Below are positions 13,701 to 25,700 of a DNA stretch of 64,000 nucleotides, piece after piece. The position numbers and the translations under genes are program-made. The first letter of the stretch is position 1. Each line of letters begins with the position of its first letter. Under the pieces are notes generated by a model, which worked only from the letters and a program-made list of their open reading frames with translations, made no database searches and was not told the DNA's origin. The DNA is taken from NCBI GenBank assembly GCA_011033025.1, contig WFMF01000123.1, positions 133,848 through 197,847 of the forward strand, read 5' to 3'. The stretch comes from Beroe forskalii (lineage: Eukaryota > Ctenophora > Nuda > Beroida > Beroidae).

Positions 13701-16700
13701 GATGGCAACTCTCCATATTCGCCATGCGGAGCGTTCTATTTCAACACACCCGGCAGTCAAAAAGTCAAATAGAACCTCTTACCGGGTATCGGATGGAGCT
13801 ATTGAGACGATACTTGAATATTGACCTTACACTTGTGAGTGGTGAAAATGAGAGGTAAAATTTCTTGCCACTAGTGATCCAAGTATACGGTTCGCTAGCG
13901 ATCTTATCGCTACTAAATTCAGGTCTGCCAATAAGTCAAAGAATGGTTATGGTTTCCAATAATTCATAAAATAACTTTCGTAAGAATCAAAACCTGAAAA
14001 CTTTAATCGTTTGGCTTCACGCCGGAATTCTCACGCACAAAAGTTTGAAAGTAGCTTTGTTTAAATCGGGAACTGTTACATGGCTAAACCTGCTTGTCAA
14101 AATGTAAATATAGAAACTATGATCTCAAGAATTTAACAAAGTTTTAGGATTATCCGTTTGAAAACAATAAATCATACTACCTATAAACTTATAAACAGCC
14201 ATATCCATACTTGAATTTCTCACATTTCTTAACTTTGCAAATACATCTTTAACAAAAAGCAATCAATATTATTAAAATTTATACACCTTATTCTATATAT
14301 TTGTATCTTCTAGCGTGCATATCATTATATGCATTTTGTTTAACCACCTTCTTTAAAAATAACCGAAATTGTATAAATTTTATGAATCGGAATTCAAAAG
14401 TTTTTATAGCCAACCATTATTGCGAATTTATCGCGTGTAGGTATAGGATCGGTATAACGTTTTCACTTGTTAGAAAAACACGAATCTCACAACGGAAGAC
14501 GCTTTTTAAATCTGTAAAACAGAAAACTGGAATATTTTCCACGCATATTTCGTATCAAGCTGCACTCGAAAGACTTATTCACGACATGTCTTAAATTCAG
14601 TTATATATTTGTATTCTATATATCTAATTTTGAGATATATTGAAATATATTTTGCTTGTGTCCCGCATATTTTATCGCAAGAATATTAAAATGATTTGAT
14701 GTTCGTGCGCGTTCAAATGGTAGTGCCACTGAATTGTGTCTCTGAAGTCAATGTCCCTTTCACAATTTGGAAGGTCATTTAAAATGTCTGTAGGTAATGC
14801 TTATTTGATGATGATTTTAATAAATTGTGTACAAATTGCAATGTTACTTTACGGAACGCGCGAAAACATTTTGATGACTAAAGTTGCGTTTCAGCAGCTA
14901 GTGTTGACGCGCGCTTCGCTCGTTTTCTCGCGTAGCGCGCACTGCATTGCTGCAATTCTGTGTATGATCTGTACACATTCTATACCCTGTTTGGTATCAT
15001 CCGACCTGATTGACAGTCAAGGCCATAGAAATCGAAATATCATAAATGACATCAACACTCATTTCACAAAACTCAAAAGCCGAACCAGAAAATCGATGCT
15101 GTGCCTTTCAGGTAAATCAAATTACGAAAATGAAACATCTCCTCTCAGTCCATCTGGGATGAGATTGAACGAAATATCAGAAATTGGCGATTCGCGCTCA
15201 CGAGAGGACTTGCCCCGAGATCCTCTAACTGACACCAGCACACTCTTCAGAAGGGCAAATGACAGCTTCGTTCGCATAGTACTGATAACATCGCGATAGT
15301 CCTCATTAGTTTTCTCTGCTACCATTTCTGCAATCTTCCTATGAAAGGCCAGTGCCTGAGGAGCCATTCCTCCTGACGTGCTGTACACAAGTGGTGTAAA
15401 GCTACACTTCTCCACCTGGATGACTCGCTGTTCATACTCCCTTTTCTTAATGTTCTCGTGTTGGGCATAAACTGATTTAATGTCCCGATCCTTGTAGGAG
15501 TCCGCATTTGGATGGAAGATCCTAACATCGAACATTGTCTTCTGGAAAGGTCCCCAAAGCCCTCGAGCAGAGATGTCGAGACGGGCCCTCTCCTCCACAT
15601 TCCCAGGGATTGACTGAGAAGAGTCAATAGAGATCAGCTCCGGCTCGGTCTTAACATCGTGACAGACTTCCCTAAGAAACGCAGCGTTTGTGTCTCGAAC
15701 TTTGTTGTGTCTGAAGATCAAGTAGCCACCATTTTTGCAAATTAAAGTGGTCTACCGAATTCTTCTTTCCACAAACACAAACTGCTGGAATGTTAGGGAT
15801 CTGCCAGCCGTACCTCAGCCTGAGAGCATCTCTAAACTCCTCCTTATTCAGCACCCATCCGAGAGAACCAATAGAGTACAGTGAGCCACGCCCCCAGCAC
15901 CCTTTTCTTGGGCTAAGGAGATAGACCTCTTCAACCTTTCATCAGAAGAGTCTGATCCAATCTCGGAAATCTTTCGCATCATCCTCACTTCTTTGTCTTT
16001 TAGGCAGTCCCTGGTCACCTCTGCAACACTGTCAGCCTGATAGCCATCGAGAGATGACTGTTGATCAATAATCAACTGTCTTAGATTCTCAGTGATTTTC
16101 ACTGAGGCCTGGAACTCAAAATCTGAACCTTCCACTGGGTTTGAGATTCCAAGCCCCCCAAGTCTGACAGGTAATGTGAACAACTTCCTTTCCAGATCTG
16201 AAACATGCCTTCCTACAATGGCTGGCAGAAAGCTATGTCGTATGGCGTTTTCAAGCGGACCAAACAGTTCTGATATGCCTGGTACAGTTCTCTGGACAAA
16301 TGTCCACCTGTGACACAGTGCCTTTGTGAAGGCTGCGTAGGCTGCCTGCGGGTCATCCTTGCCAATTTCAGATAGCTGTTCAACATCCTGGACCCACTTC
16401 GCCACTTTGTCGGCAACATAACTCCTTCTGAATTCCTCTGTCCCAAGCACAGCGCCTAGATGACGCTCTCCTTCACCCGTGACCTGAATGCCAGAACCCT
16501 TGAACATCTTCTTTGCCTCCTTAAGACATTCTTCTTTCACAATCAACACTGTTTTTTGATGGTTTAGGTCTATATCCATATTCAGGCCCCCTGACACACA
16601 GAAAATCCCACCACTTCTTAATCCCATCCAGTTTCCCGGCAGCAGTCGAGTCATCTGCATACCACATCTGCTTACAAGCAGATGCATCAACTTCGGGGCA

Positions 16701-19700
16701 GTCGAGCTCCATAATCAGTGGTTTGACTCCCAGCGCGTAGAAGGCCATGGCAGCAACATCCCCCTGCGTACAGCCTTCCTCCGACCCCATGTATTCAGTT
16801 CTCTGACCGTCACTAACAACCAGCATGGCCGGTCGCTGATAAGTGTTAGCAATGAAACGATGGAAGGGTGGGCACAGCTCCCTGATGTTATGAACTGCAA
16901 GCTCTCGGTTGACTGTGTTGAAAGCATTGTCAGCATCCACTAACAACACGCCTTGAGTAGCTGGCAGCTCCCATTGCTCCCGAGTGGCGTGGATGGAAGC
17001 CTCTATCCCCCTTTCAGACCAGCACATGTCTGTAGCGGCCCTGCAGCCTGCTGGATGTCCTTTCTCAAGACACCGATAACCAGTTTGCCCACAATTCGCC
17101 GCAGCACCTCACCCACACCAACTGGTCTCACTCCAATGCCTCCCGCTTATCATTGCCCTTGTCTAGGGGGATAAGACGGCATGCTAGGAGTTCTTCTAAG
17201 GCAGTTGGGCTGACTTCTTTGGTGCTGATGTACTTTGCTAGTTCAGCGATGGCGTCGCACAACTTCTCAGATGCCTTTCCATAGGACTTGCAACACAGGA
17301 TGTGTTTCCATCCATCTGCATCCAAGAGCGTGGGCCCGCCAGAACCATGCACAGTTTTGGCGACTCTGTTGACCATCTGACCATCAATTTCCTCGAAGAT
17401 CACTGGCTGGGGTTCTGGGGCCGTTATCTCCATCTTCAACTGCTGAGGTGCTGGTTTGGCATCAGGGTGTTTGCACACCAGGACTGTCTTGACATGACGA
17501 GTCAGCTCGTGAACACCCTTCACATCACTGTTATTGTCTATCAGCTTCACAGCCTTCCCTACTTGGCCCAACAACATCAACCTTGTGAAAGCAGCATGGC
17601 AACTGATCAAGGCCATTATTCCAGGGAGATGAAGTAAGATTTTGAAGAGAAATAATATGTTCATTAAAGTTCTATCTTTTCGATATAAATTATCAACTCT
17701 TTTTGATCATTTTTACGATTTTAATTGGCCCAAACAGTGTTGCAAATGGTCAGAATTGCCTTCTAATGTCATATATTAAGTAATATGTCCCATTTGGATG
17801 AATAAAAGTGCTAAAAATGAATTTCGAAAAAAAATCATTTTTTGGCCCAGAATTCCCGTTTTTCTCCCTTTTTTGGCCTGTATGCCACAAATCAATTTCA
17901 TATTGGCTGAAATTTGGTTTCCGAGATTATTTTATGATGCCAAACGATATTCAATCGGTTTCGGGAAATTTCGAGAAAGTCGAATTTTTGACCCCAAAAA
18001 ACACTGGACTATACACTGGGATTTTTTTCGGGTCAAAAAATCGACTTTCTCGAAATGTCATAAAACCGATTGCTCATTGTTTGGCATCTCAGTGCGACCT
18101 CCGAAACCAATTCTCAGGCAAATCCAGTGTAATTTGTGGCCTCCAGGGCCAGAAAGGTACTTTTTCGAAAAACAAAAATTTCGTCATTTGGCCCAAAATG
18201 GGTTGGAGATGGTCTAAATTGCCTTTTTATGTCATAAAACAAGTATTTGGGTCCTTCTGGATGGATAAGAGTCCGTATAATTGAATTTTTCAAAAACGCA
18301 TTTTTTGGGCCAGAATTCCCGTTTTTCTCCCTCTTTTTGGCCTGTAGGCCACAAATCAAGTTCATATTGGCTGAAATTTGGTTTCCGAGATCATTTTATG
18401 ATGCCAAACGATATTCAATCGGTTTCGGGAAATTTCGAGAAAGTCGAATTTTTGACCCCAAAAAAACACTGGACTATACACTGGGATTTTTTTCGGGTCA
18501 AAAAATCGACTTTCTCGAAATGTCATAAAACCGATTGCTCATTGTTTGGCATCTCAGTGCGACCTCCGAAACCAATTTTCAGGCAAATTCAGTGTAATTT
18601 GTGGCCTCCAGGGCCAGAAAGGGTACTTTTTTCGAAAAAACAAAAATTTCGTCATTTTATTCAAAATGGGTTGGAGATGGTCTAAATTGCCTTTTTTATG
18701 TCATAAAACAAGTATTTGGGTCCTTCTGGATGGATAAGAGTCCGTATAATTGAATTTTTCAAAAACGCATTTTTTGGGCCAGAATTCCCGTTTTTCTCCC
18801 TCTTTTTGGCCTGTAGGCCACAAATCAAGTTCATATTGGCTGAAATTTGGTTTCCGAGATTATTTTATGATGCCAAACGATATTCAATCGGTTTCGGGAA
18901 ATTTCGAGAAAGTCGAATTTTTGACCCCAAAAAAACACTGGACTTATACACTGGGATTTTTTTCGGGTCAAAAAATCGACTTTCTCGAAATGTCATAAAA
19001 CCGATTGCTCATTGTTTGGCATCTCAGTGCGACCTCCGAAACCAATTCTCAGGCAAATCCAGTGTAATTTGTGGCCTCCAGGGCCAGAAAGGGTACTTTT
19101 TTCGAAAAACAAAAATTTCGTCATTTTGGCCCAAAATGGGTTGGAGATGGTCTAAATTGCCTTTTTATGTCATAAAACAAGTATTTGGGTCCTTCTGGAT
19201 GGATAAGAGTCCGTATAATTGAATTTTTCAAAAACGCATTATTTGGGCCAGAATTCCCGTTTTTCTCCCTCTTTTTGGCCTGTAGGCCACAAATCAAGTT
19301 CATATTGGCTGAAATTTGGTTTCCGAGATTATTTTATGATGCCAAACGATATTCAATCGGTTTCGGGAAATTTCGAAAGTCAATTTTGACCCGAAAAAAC
19401 ACTGGACTATACACTGGGATTTTTTTCGGGTCAAAAATTCGACTTTCTCGAAATGTCATAAAACCGATTGCTCATTGTTTGGCATCTCAGTGCGACCTCC
19501 GAAACCAATTTTCAGGCAAATCCAGTGTAATTTGTGGCCTCCAGGGCCAGAAAGGGTACTTTTTTCGAAAAACAAAAATTTCGTCATTTTGGCCCAAAAG
19601 GGCTGCAAATGGTCAGAATTACCTTCGAATGTCATAAAACAAGTATTTTGGTCCATGTGGATGAACAAAACTCCAAAAAATTAATTCCAAGAAAATACAT

Positions 19701-22700
19701 TTTTTGGCCCGAAATTGGGACCTCCATTGAGGGCATATTGACAGTTTGTGGGCTACTAGCATTTTAAATCAGTAGGTATACAAAATAAAGGGCAACAAGG
19801 TTTTATTTTTATCTAAATCTCTGTTCATATATTCCACAGCGACGTTCCAAAGAGAGCGAGGGTATTGGATCGCTAAACCAGTGGCATCTTCCAGAGGCAG
19901 GGGCATTTCAATCATCAGTCACGTGAGTAACGGTGACAGTTCGAAATGCAGTTTTTCTGTGTGCGGCATAAGTTTACGCGGCGTAAAAACATATAAATAA
20001 CATGTATGTTCGCCGTGCAAACTTACGCGGTGCACACAAAACTGTAGTTCGAACTGCCACTGTAATAAGTATAGTCTAGTGACAGATTTAGTCTCCTTGG
20101 TAGCATATAAAGTCTCATTCGCTAATCAATTAAAATTATTGACAGAATTTGGCCAAGTGGCAAATTCTTAGTACCGCCCAAGCCCCACAATCAAAAGTTT
20201 AATTTGAAGCTGAATGGAGAGAGAGAGAATAAGCCATTTAAATACCCTATAATTTCACCCGAATCAGATAAACCTCGACGAACAGATCGTAGTTTGTAAA
20301 TACATCAGTAATCCTCTGCTTGTGGACGGATTTAAGTTCGATCTCCGTATTTACGTGATGGTGACGTCATTCGATCCGCTCCGTATCTACGTGTTTAATG
20401 AAGGTCTGGCGAGGTAAGTGTATCCACCCTAAGATCCCACAATATCCATCTCTTCTAGCCATAACAATTAACAGTACATGTCCAAAGATTTCGATTTCAA
20501 ACGAAAAAGTGAATATGTTAGTATGTTATATAGAATATCTTGTACAGAATCTTATGTTGTAAAGAATCTTATTCCATAAATTCCATGCTTCCTTCAATTA
20601 TTATATGTTGTTTCCGTAGGTTTTCTACGGTACGGTACGATGGGTCCCCGCTAAATCTGGGCAATATTTACATGCATCTTACCAATTATAGGTGAGTTTA
20701 TACTTGCGATATGATATTTCCTTGTGTTTTGATATATTTGGGATATTTCCTTGTGTTTGATATTTCGAACTATATTTCCTTGTGTTTATTATATGGGTTT
20801 TACAAGTTTTCTCACAATTCTACCCCCTCTGCAGCATCAATAAGAAGAACTCGGGCTACGTAAAGTGTAGTGACCCTGACATTGAGGATTACGGTAATAA
20901 GTGGTCCATGTCAGCACTCCTCAGATACCTCAAAAACGAGGGCTACGACACTGCTTGTAAGTACCAAACGACCGGTTAACAATTCTCAATAAATTCGGTT
21001 ACGGTTTCGGTAAAATCGCCGGTAAACCGGTATTTCAGTTTCGGTTCGGTTAACCGACCGATTTCACTAAACGGTTAATTGCGAAATCAAAATGTTCGGT
21101 TACGGTTTCGGTTGGTTGAAAACGCCCGGTTAACCGGTATTTCGGTTTCGGTTCGGTTAACCGTTCGTTTCCTGTACTTGTAAGTGAGGTCGTGCACATA
21201 CCTTACGAGACAAAGTTATAACATACGTTAACATGCGTATTATCCCAAAAAAATCCCCCCAATTTCGTACCCCCAAAATTTCGATCCACAGATTTATTGT
21301 CCCATGTAAATTTACCTCGTTGTCGTAAGGTAAAATGATATAGTTGGGGCCATTTTTTCGCAGCCCTCAACTACTTGCCTCAAAGAAAACCCCAAATAGC
21401 AAAATAACACTCATGTTTCCTGCAGCGATGATGCCTTAAATCGGTTGCCTCCAAAATTCAAAGATAGCCCTATCCCGGGGTCCTCACTTACTTCGTGTGA
21501 GAATTGGTTGAAATCCCACAATAATCATCTCCAATCGAACGCGGAGGTCTCTCTTTTATTCTTTTATAAATGCTCCCTTCTGTTCATAAAAATAAAATAA
21601 AATGATATTTGAGGCTCTTGTTGCCCAGCGATGATGATGCGTGTGGAGGATCTGATAATCAAGACGTTGCTCTCCGCGGAGATACCCATTGCTAACGCGT
21701 AAAAGCGTAACCCCCAACTTGCTGGAACCGCGATTCGACGTTATTTTCGTGAGTGTTCAGTGATGTTGACGTATATTTGACCATTTGCGTTTTAAAGCTG
21801 CTTCGAACTCTTCATTTGACACGTTATCGTTTGTGGTTTTTTACCATCTTTTCTTTGATTGACCGTTCTGAAGCATCCGTAAGAAGAACTCCTTGGACAT
21901 AGTAAAAATATTTTTAAAGATTCCAATTACAGACGAGTACAGAAGCCCCGAAGCCCCTGACGGTGGAAAATTTCTTGAATCTCCCCTCGACCTTATTAAG
22001 CCCAGATTCTGACACTAGCGGTGTTGGTTTAGATCGGTAAGTAAGCGGGACTACGGCAGCAGGAAGAAGAGTGCTAATGTGAGTTTTATAAATGTTAATT
22101 AGTATCCGTGGGTCTTTAGTCTTGGGTTTTTAGTCACGGTTTCATTCTTCAGTCTAGTCAGTAAAGGGTTAAGTCTTTAGTCTTGAGTCTTTAGTTATTA
22201 GTCTTGAGTCTTAACCGTTCGTTTGAAAAAATGAGGGACTATACACGAACAGTAAATCCATACCTGGCTGCTATAGTTATAACGAAATCAATCTCCCCCT
22301 CTCCTGATAATGTACCGTCTAAAAACTTACCATCATGTCTCTAAAAACTTACCATCATGTCTCTAAAAACTTACCATCATGTCTTACTGCATGTTTCTTA
22401 CTTTATGTCTCTTGCTATCATGTCTCTAAAAATTACCATCATGTCTCTCAAAACTTGCCATAATGTCTCTAAAAACTTACCATCATGTCTCTCAAAACTT
22501 GCCATAATGTATCTAAAAACTTACCATCATGTCTCTAAGCTAACGACCAAGTCTATTCAGGGGTACTCCATGTCAGTAGATGGGAGCAACGCTGCACCAC
22601 TCTCTAACGAGGATCTCAGGTGACACCATTTTCTAGTGACACCACTTCCTAATGACACCACTTTTTAGTGACACCACTTTCTGGTGACACCACTTGTTTG

Positions 22701-25700
22701 ACACCACAGGGTTGGTTTAGTGACACCACTTTGTAATTACACCACTTTCACTGACAATTGCCTTCTATTGACACCATTTAGTGGCACCACTTTCATGAAT
22801 TTTGCTAATGTGACACCAATTTCATAGACCTTACTGACGTGACAGGACACCCATTTTCTAGTGACGTCTTCGCCACTTTTTGGACTAGTTAATCTCCTTC
22901 TCACAACTAATCAAACCCGCTTACCATCTTGCACTCTGCACAACATCCCTCCCTCACAACTATAATCGCGCACTCGCACTCTAATCGCACACTGCACATG
23001 TCTCTTACTGCATCGTCTCTTACCATCATGCACAACTTAATCTCCGCACAACTAATCCATGTGTCTCTAAAGCTAACAATCGCTCCCGCACAACTCTAAT
23101 TCGCACAACTATAATCGCACTCCGCACAACTAATCGCACTCCGCACAACTAATCGCACTCCGCACAACTAATCGCACTCCGCACAACTATAATCGCACTC
23201 TAACAAGGATAATCTCCACTGCACAACTAATCACAACTAATCGCAGCACAACTAATCGCACCACACAACCACTGCACTCCGCACGACCAATCGTGCACAA
23301 CTAATCGCACTTTACAACTAGTGACACCAATTTCCAACTAATCGCACCCCCGCAGGCTGGTTCGGCAGACGAAGGAGGAGTATGTTCGGAAGGGGGCGTT
23401 TTTCAGGATCTTTCCCTCCGAGGACTCGTGGGATACGTATTCGCAGTTTTTGGAGAACAAAACCCACTACAACTTCATGTTGCATTCCCAGCTCTACCCT
23501 AATAAGTGAGTCAATATCTGTTGTAGTGTTGTGTTGAGTAAAGCGTTAGATTCACGTGTTTTTCGAAGTTATGTGTTATTCGAAGTAAAGTGTTTGCTAC
23601 TTTTGGCTTACAAAATTTCCCAGTCCCCACCAGTTTTTCTTTTCGATTTACGGTCCTGATTCAAAGTAACGTGTTATTTTGATTAACTAAGTAAGAACGT
23701 TATTTGTGTCTCAAGTTCGTGTAACTTTAGAATACTAAAATGCTAATTTCGAGATTCCCATTCACGCATAGATCCAAAGAGAAAGGAAGACCCTCATCAG
23801 CCGTCGTAACGATGAACAAATTCAGGTAAATATAGTTTTGATGTTCTCTAGAAATTCACTTTGTTTCATGTGTCAATTTGTTAGCCTTTACCATTTCGCA
23901 AGCAAATTGCATACCATTGTGACCCTGACCATGACAACCATTACCATGACACCGTTTTTTAAGGTTTACGTGTTTTCAGGGAAATGAACCAGCCCACCAA
24001 CATCAACATGACAGTGGTACCGGGAAGTGTCCAGGAGAAATACGCCAGATACGAGAAATCTCTCCAGCCTCTGGTGAGTACTGACAAGGGGGAACCCAGA
24101 TAAACTCCCTCTCCCAAACATCTTTTTGCTTTACAAAAGTGCATTGAAGAGGGTTTATAGAGATCGTGATAAATTTGGTTCAATTTTTCCCTCTCCCAAT
24201 CATATTTTTTTACAAAATTGCTTATTCCAAGTTTTTACCCATATAATTTGCTCAGGGTACAGTTGAAGACAACCCGCCAGAAGCCCTCTAATTTCCAGTT
24301 TTACCCATTTAATTTGCTCAGGGTACAGTGGAAGACAACCCGCCAGAAGCCCTCTAATTTCCAGTTTTACCCATGTAATTTGCTCAGGGAACAGTGGAAG
24401 ACTACCCACCAGAAGCCCTCCTGGATGCCATCACCCCAGATTTCAGTGTAGTGGATGACACCATCACAGATGTTACCAGCAGGGACGATAACTCCTCGGC
24501 TGACGCCTCATCAGGTGTGTAGGGGCGTGTAATGGATGTGTTTTCCATGGACTGTCTCTGTACTTTTGTATCTATTCGGCTGTCCGCTTGCTTAGTGAAG
24601 AGACTCACCAGTGACCAGTACAGTATCCATCTTTAGCATTCTGTCTGTGTTTGTGTGTCTGTGTGTCTGTCTTTACATCTGTACAAGTAGTCTTAATGAC
24701 TGTACAAGGAGTCCTAATGACTGTATGTCTGTCTGTCTGTACAATGAGTCCTAATGACTGTCTGTTTGTCTGTCTGTACAATGAGTCCTAATGACTGATG
24801 TATCTCCTAATGACTGATGTATCTGTTTGTCTGCCTTTACATCTGTACAAAGAGTCCTAATGACTGTCTGGTTGTCTGTTTGTCTGTCTTTAGGAGTCCT
24901 AATGACTGATGTGTCTGTGTGTCTGTGTGTCTGTGTGTCTATCTGTTGATGTGTCTGCCTGTCTGTCTGTCTGTATACCTGTACTAGGAGTCCTAATGAC
25001 TGTGTATCTGTCTGTCTGTCTATCTGTTCAATAAGTCCTCTGTCTAAGTCCTAATGACTGATGTATCTGTAGTATATTCATGTGAGATGGACGGAGATAA
25101 GCGGACCATCGCAACTCAAACCCAACAACCCAATAATGAGACCAAAGAACAGTCCCTCATTGCCTCGCCAGGTTTCCTCCTCTGTCAGCCCCTTTCTTTT
25201 CCAGCCTAATATGTGAAACATTCTATAGTTATTTGTGCCAATATCCATTACCATTTTGTGTGAAACATTCTATGGTTATTTGTCCGGAACCATTACCATT
25301 TTGTGTGTCATCTTTTCATTTCGTGTAATTTTTTGTAATTTCTATGTCTTGGAATATGTGGAGCAAAGAATTCCTTTATTTTGTACTCGTCGATCGTTTT
25401 TGGAGCAGTTTTTTGTTGAAATAGTCGCGTAGCTTTCGTGTATTTTTGTTTTATCCTCGATGGCAGTTTAATATATTTCTAACCACCTTTCTACCTGTGT
25501 TGCGAGCAAACTTTTCTCTCAAAGAGTTCTTTTTATATCCTCGAGAGACAGCCTCTCATTTTAAACCTTTCCTTAGAACTCTCTTCGTCCTCACACCAAA
25601 TGATATGTTCTAACTGATTCTAACCCAGCACAGATATCCCAACAGATGACCGGCCCCTGGCAGACATCCTATCCGCCATAAAACGTGGTTGTCTCCGCCC

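Larger units (their letters stand above)
13291..20710 (+). repeat. Segment A of a duplicated (or allelic) TTLL5 block
   Basis: From ttattgatggtcaaaccgac onward, this stretch recurs at 37116-44150 in the same order and orientation: exon GAKHF, a long AT-rich intron, satellite, exon STFQ, exon INLDEQ, exon FSTV. Segment A alone carries the retroelement (15027-17606), a palindromic MITE (19931-20064) and the intron 20414-20619. Exonic differences between the copies are all synonymous by my reading. The intronic parts (for example 14100-14700 against 38000-38600) are nearly identical apart from indels. Confidence 0.9.

Noticed and set aside
14736-15299. 187-codon plus-strand frame ([21 protein letters not shown]...)
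   Set aside because: Its first part recurs in segment B (38598-38999) but diverges after frameshifting differences, and its second part is antisense to the retroelement. It is intronic.
17798-19684. Repeated open frames of 60-170 codons ([23 protein letters not shown]-type)
   Set aside because: They arise from the 469-bp satellite. The same peptides recur per unit and in both strands because the unit is palindromic, with no start context or family match.
20965-21175. Telomere-like repeat (CGGTTA/GGTTTC)
   Set aside because: It is a two-unit intronic duplication with an irregular motif, not a regular hexamer array.
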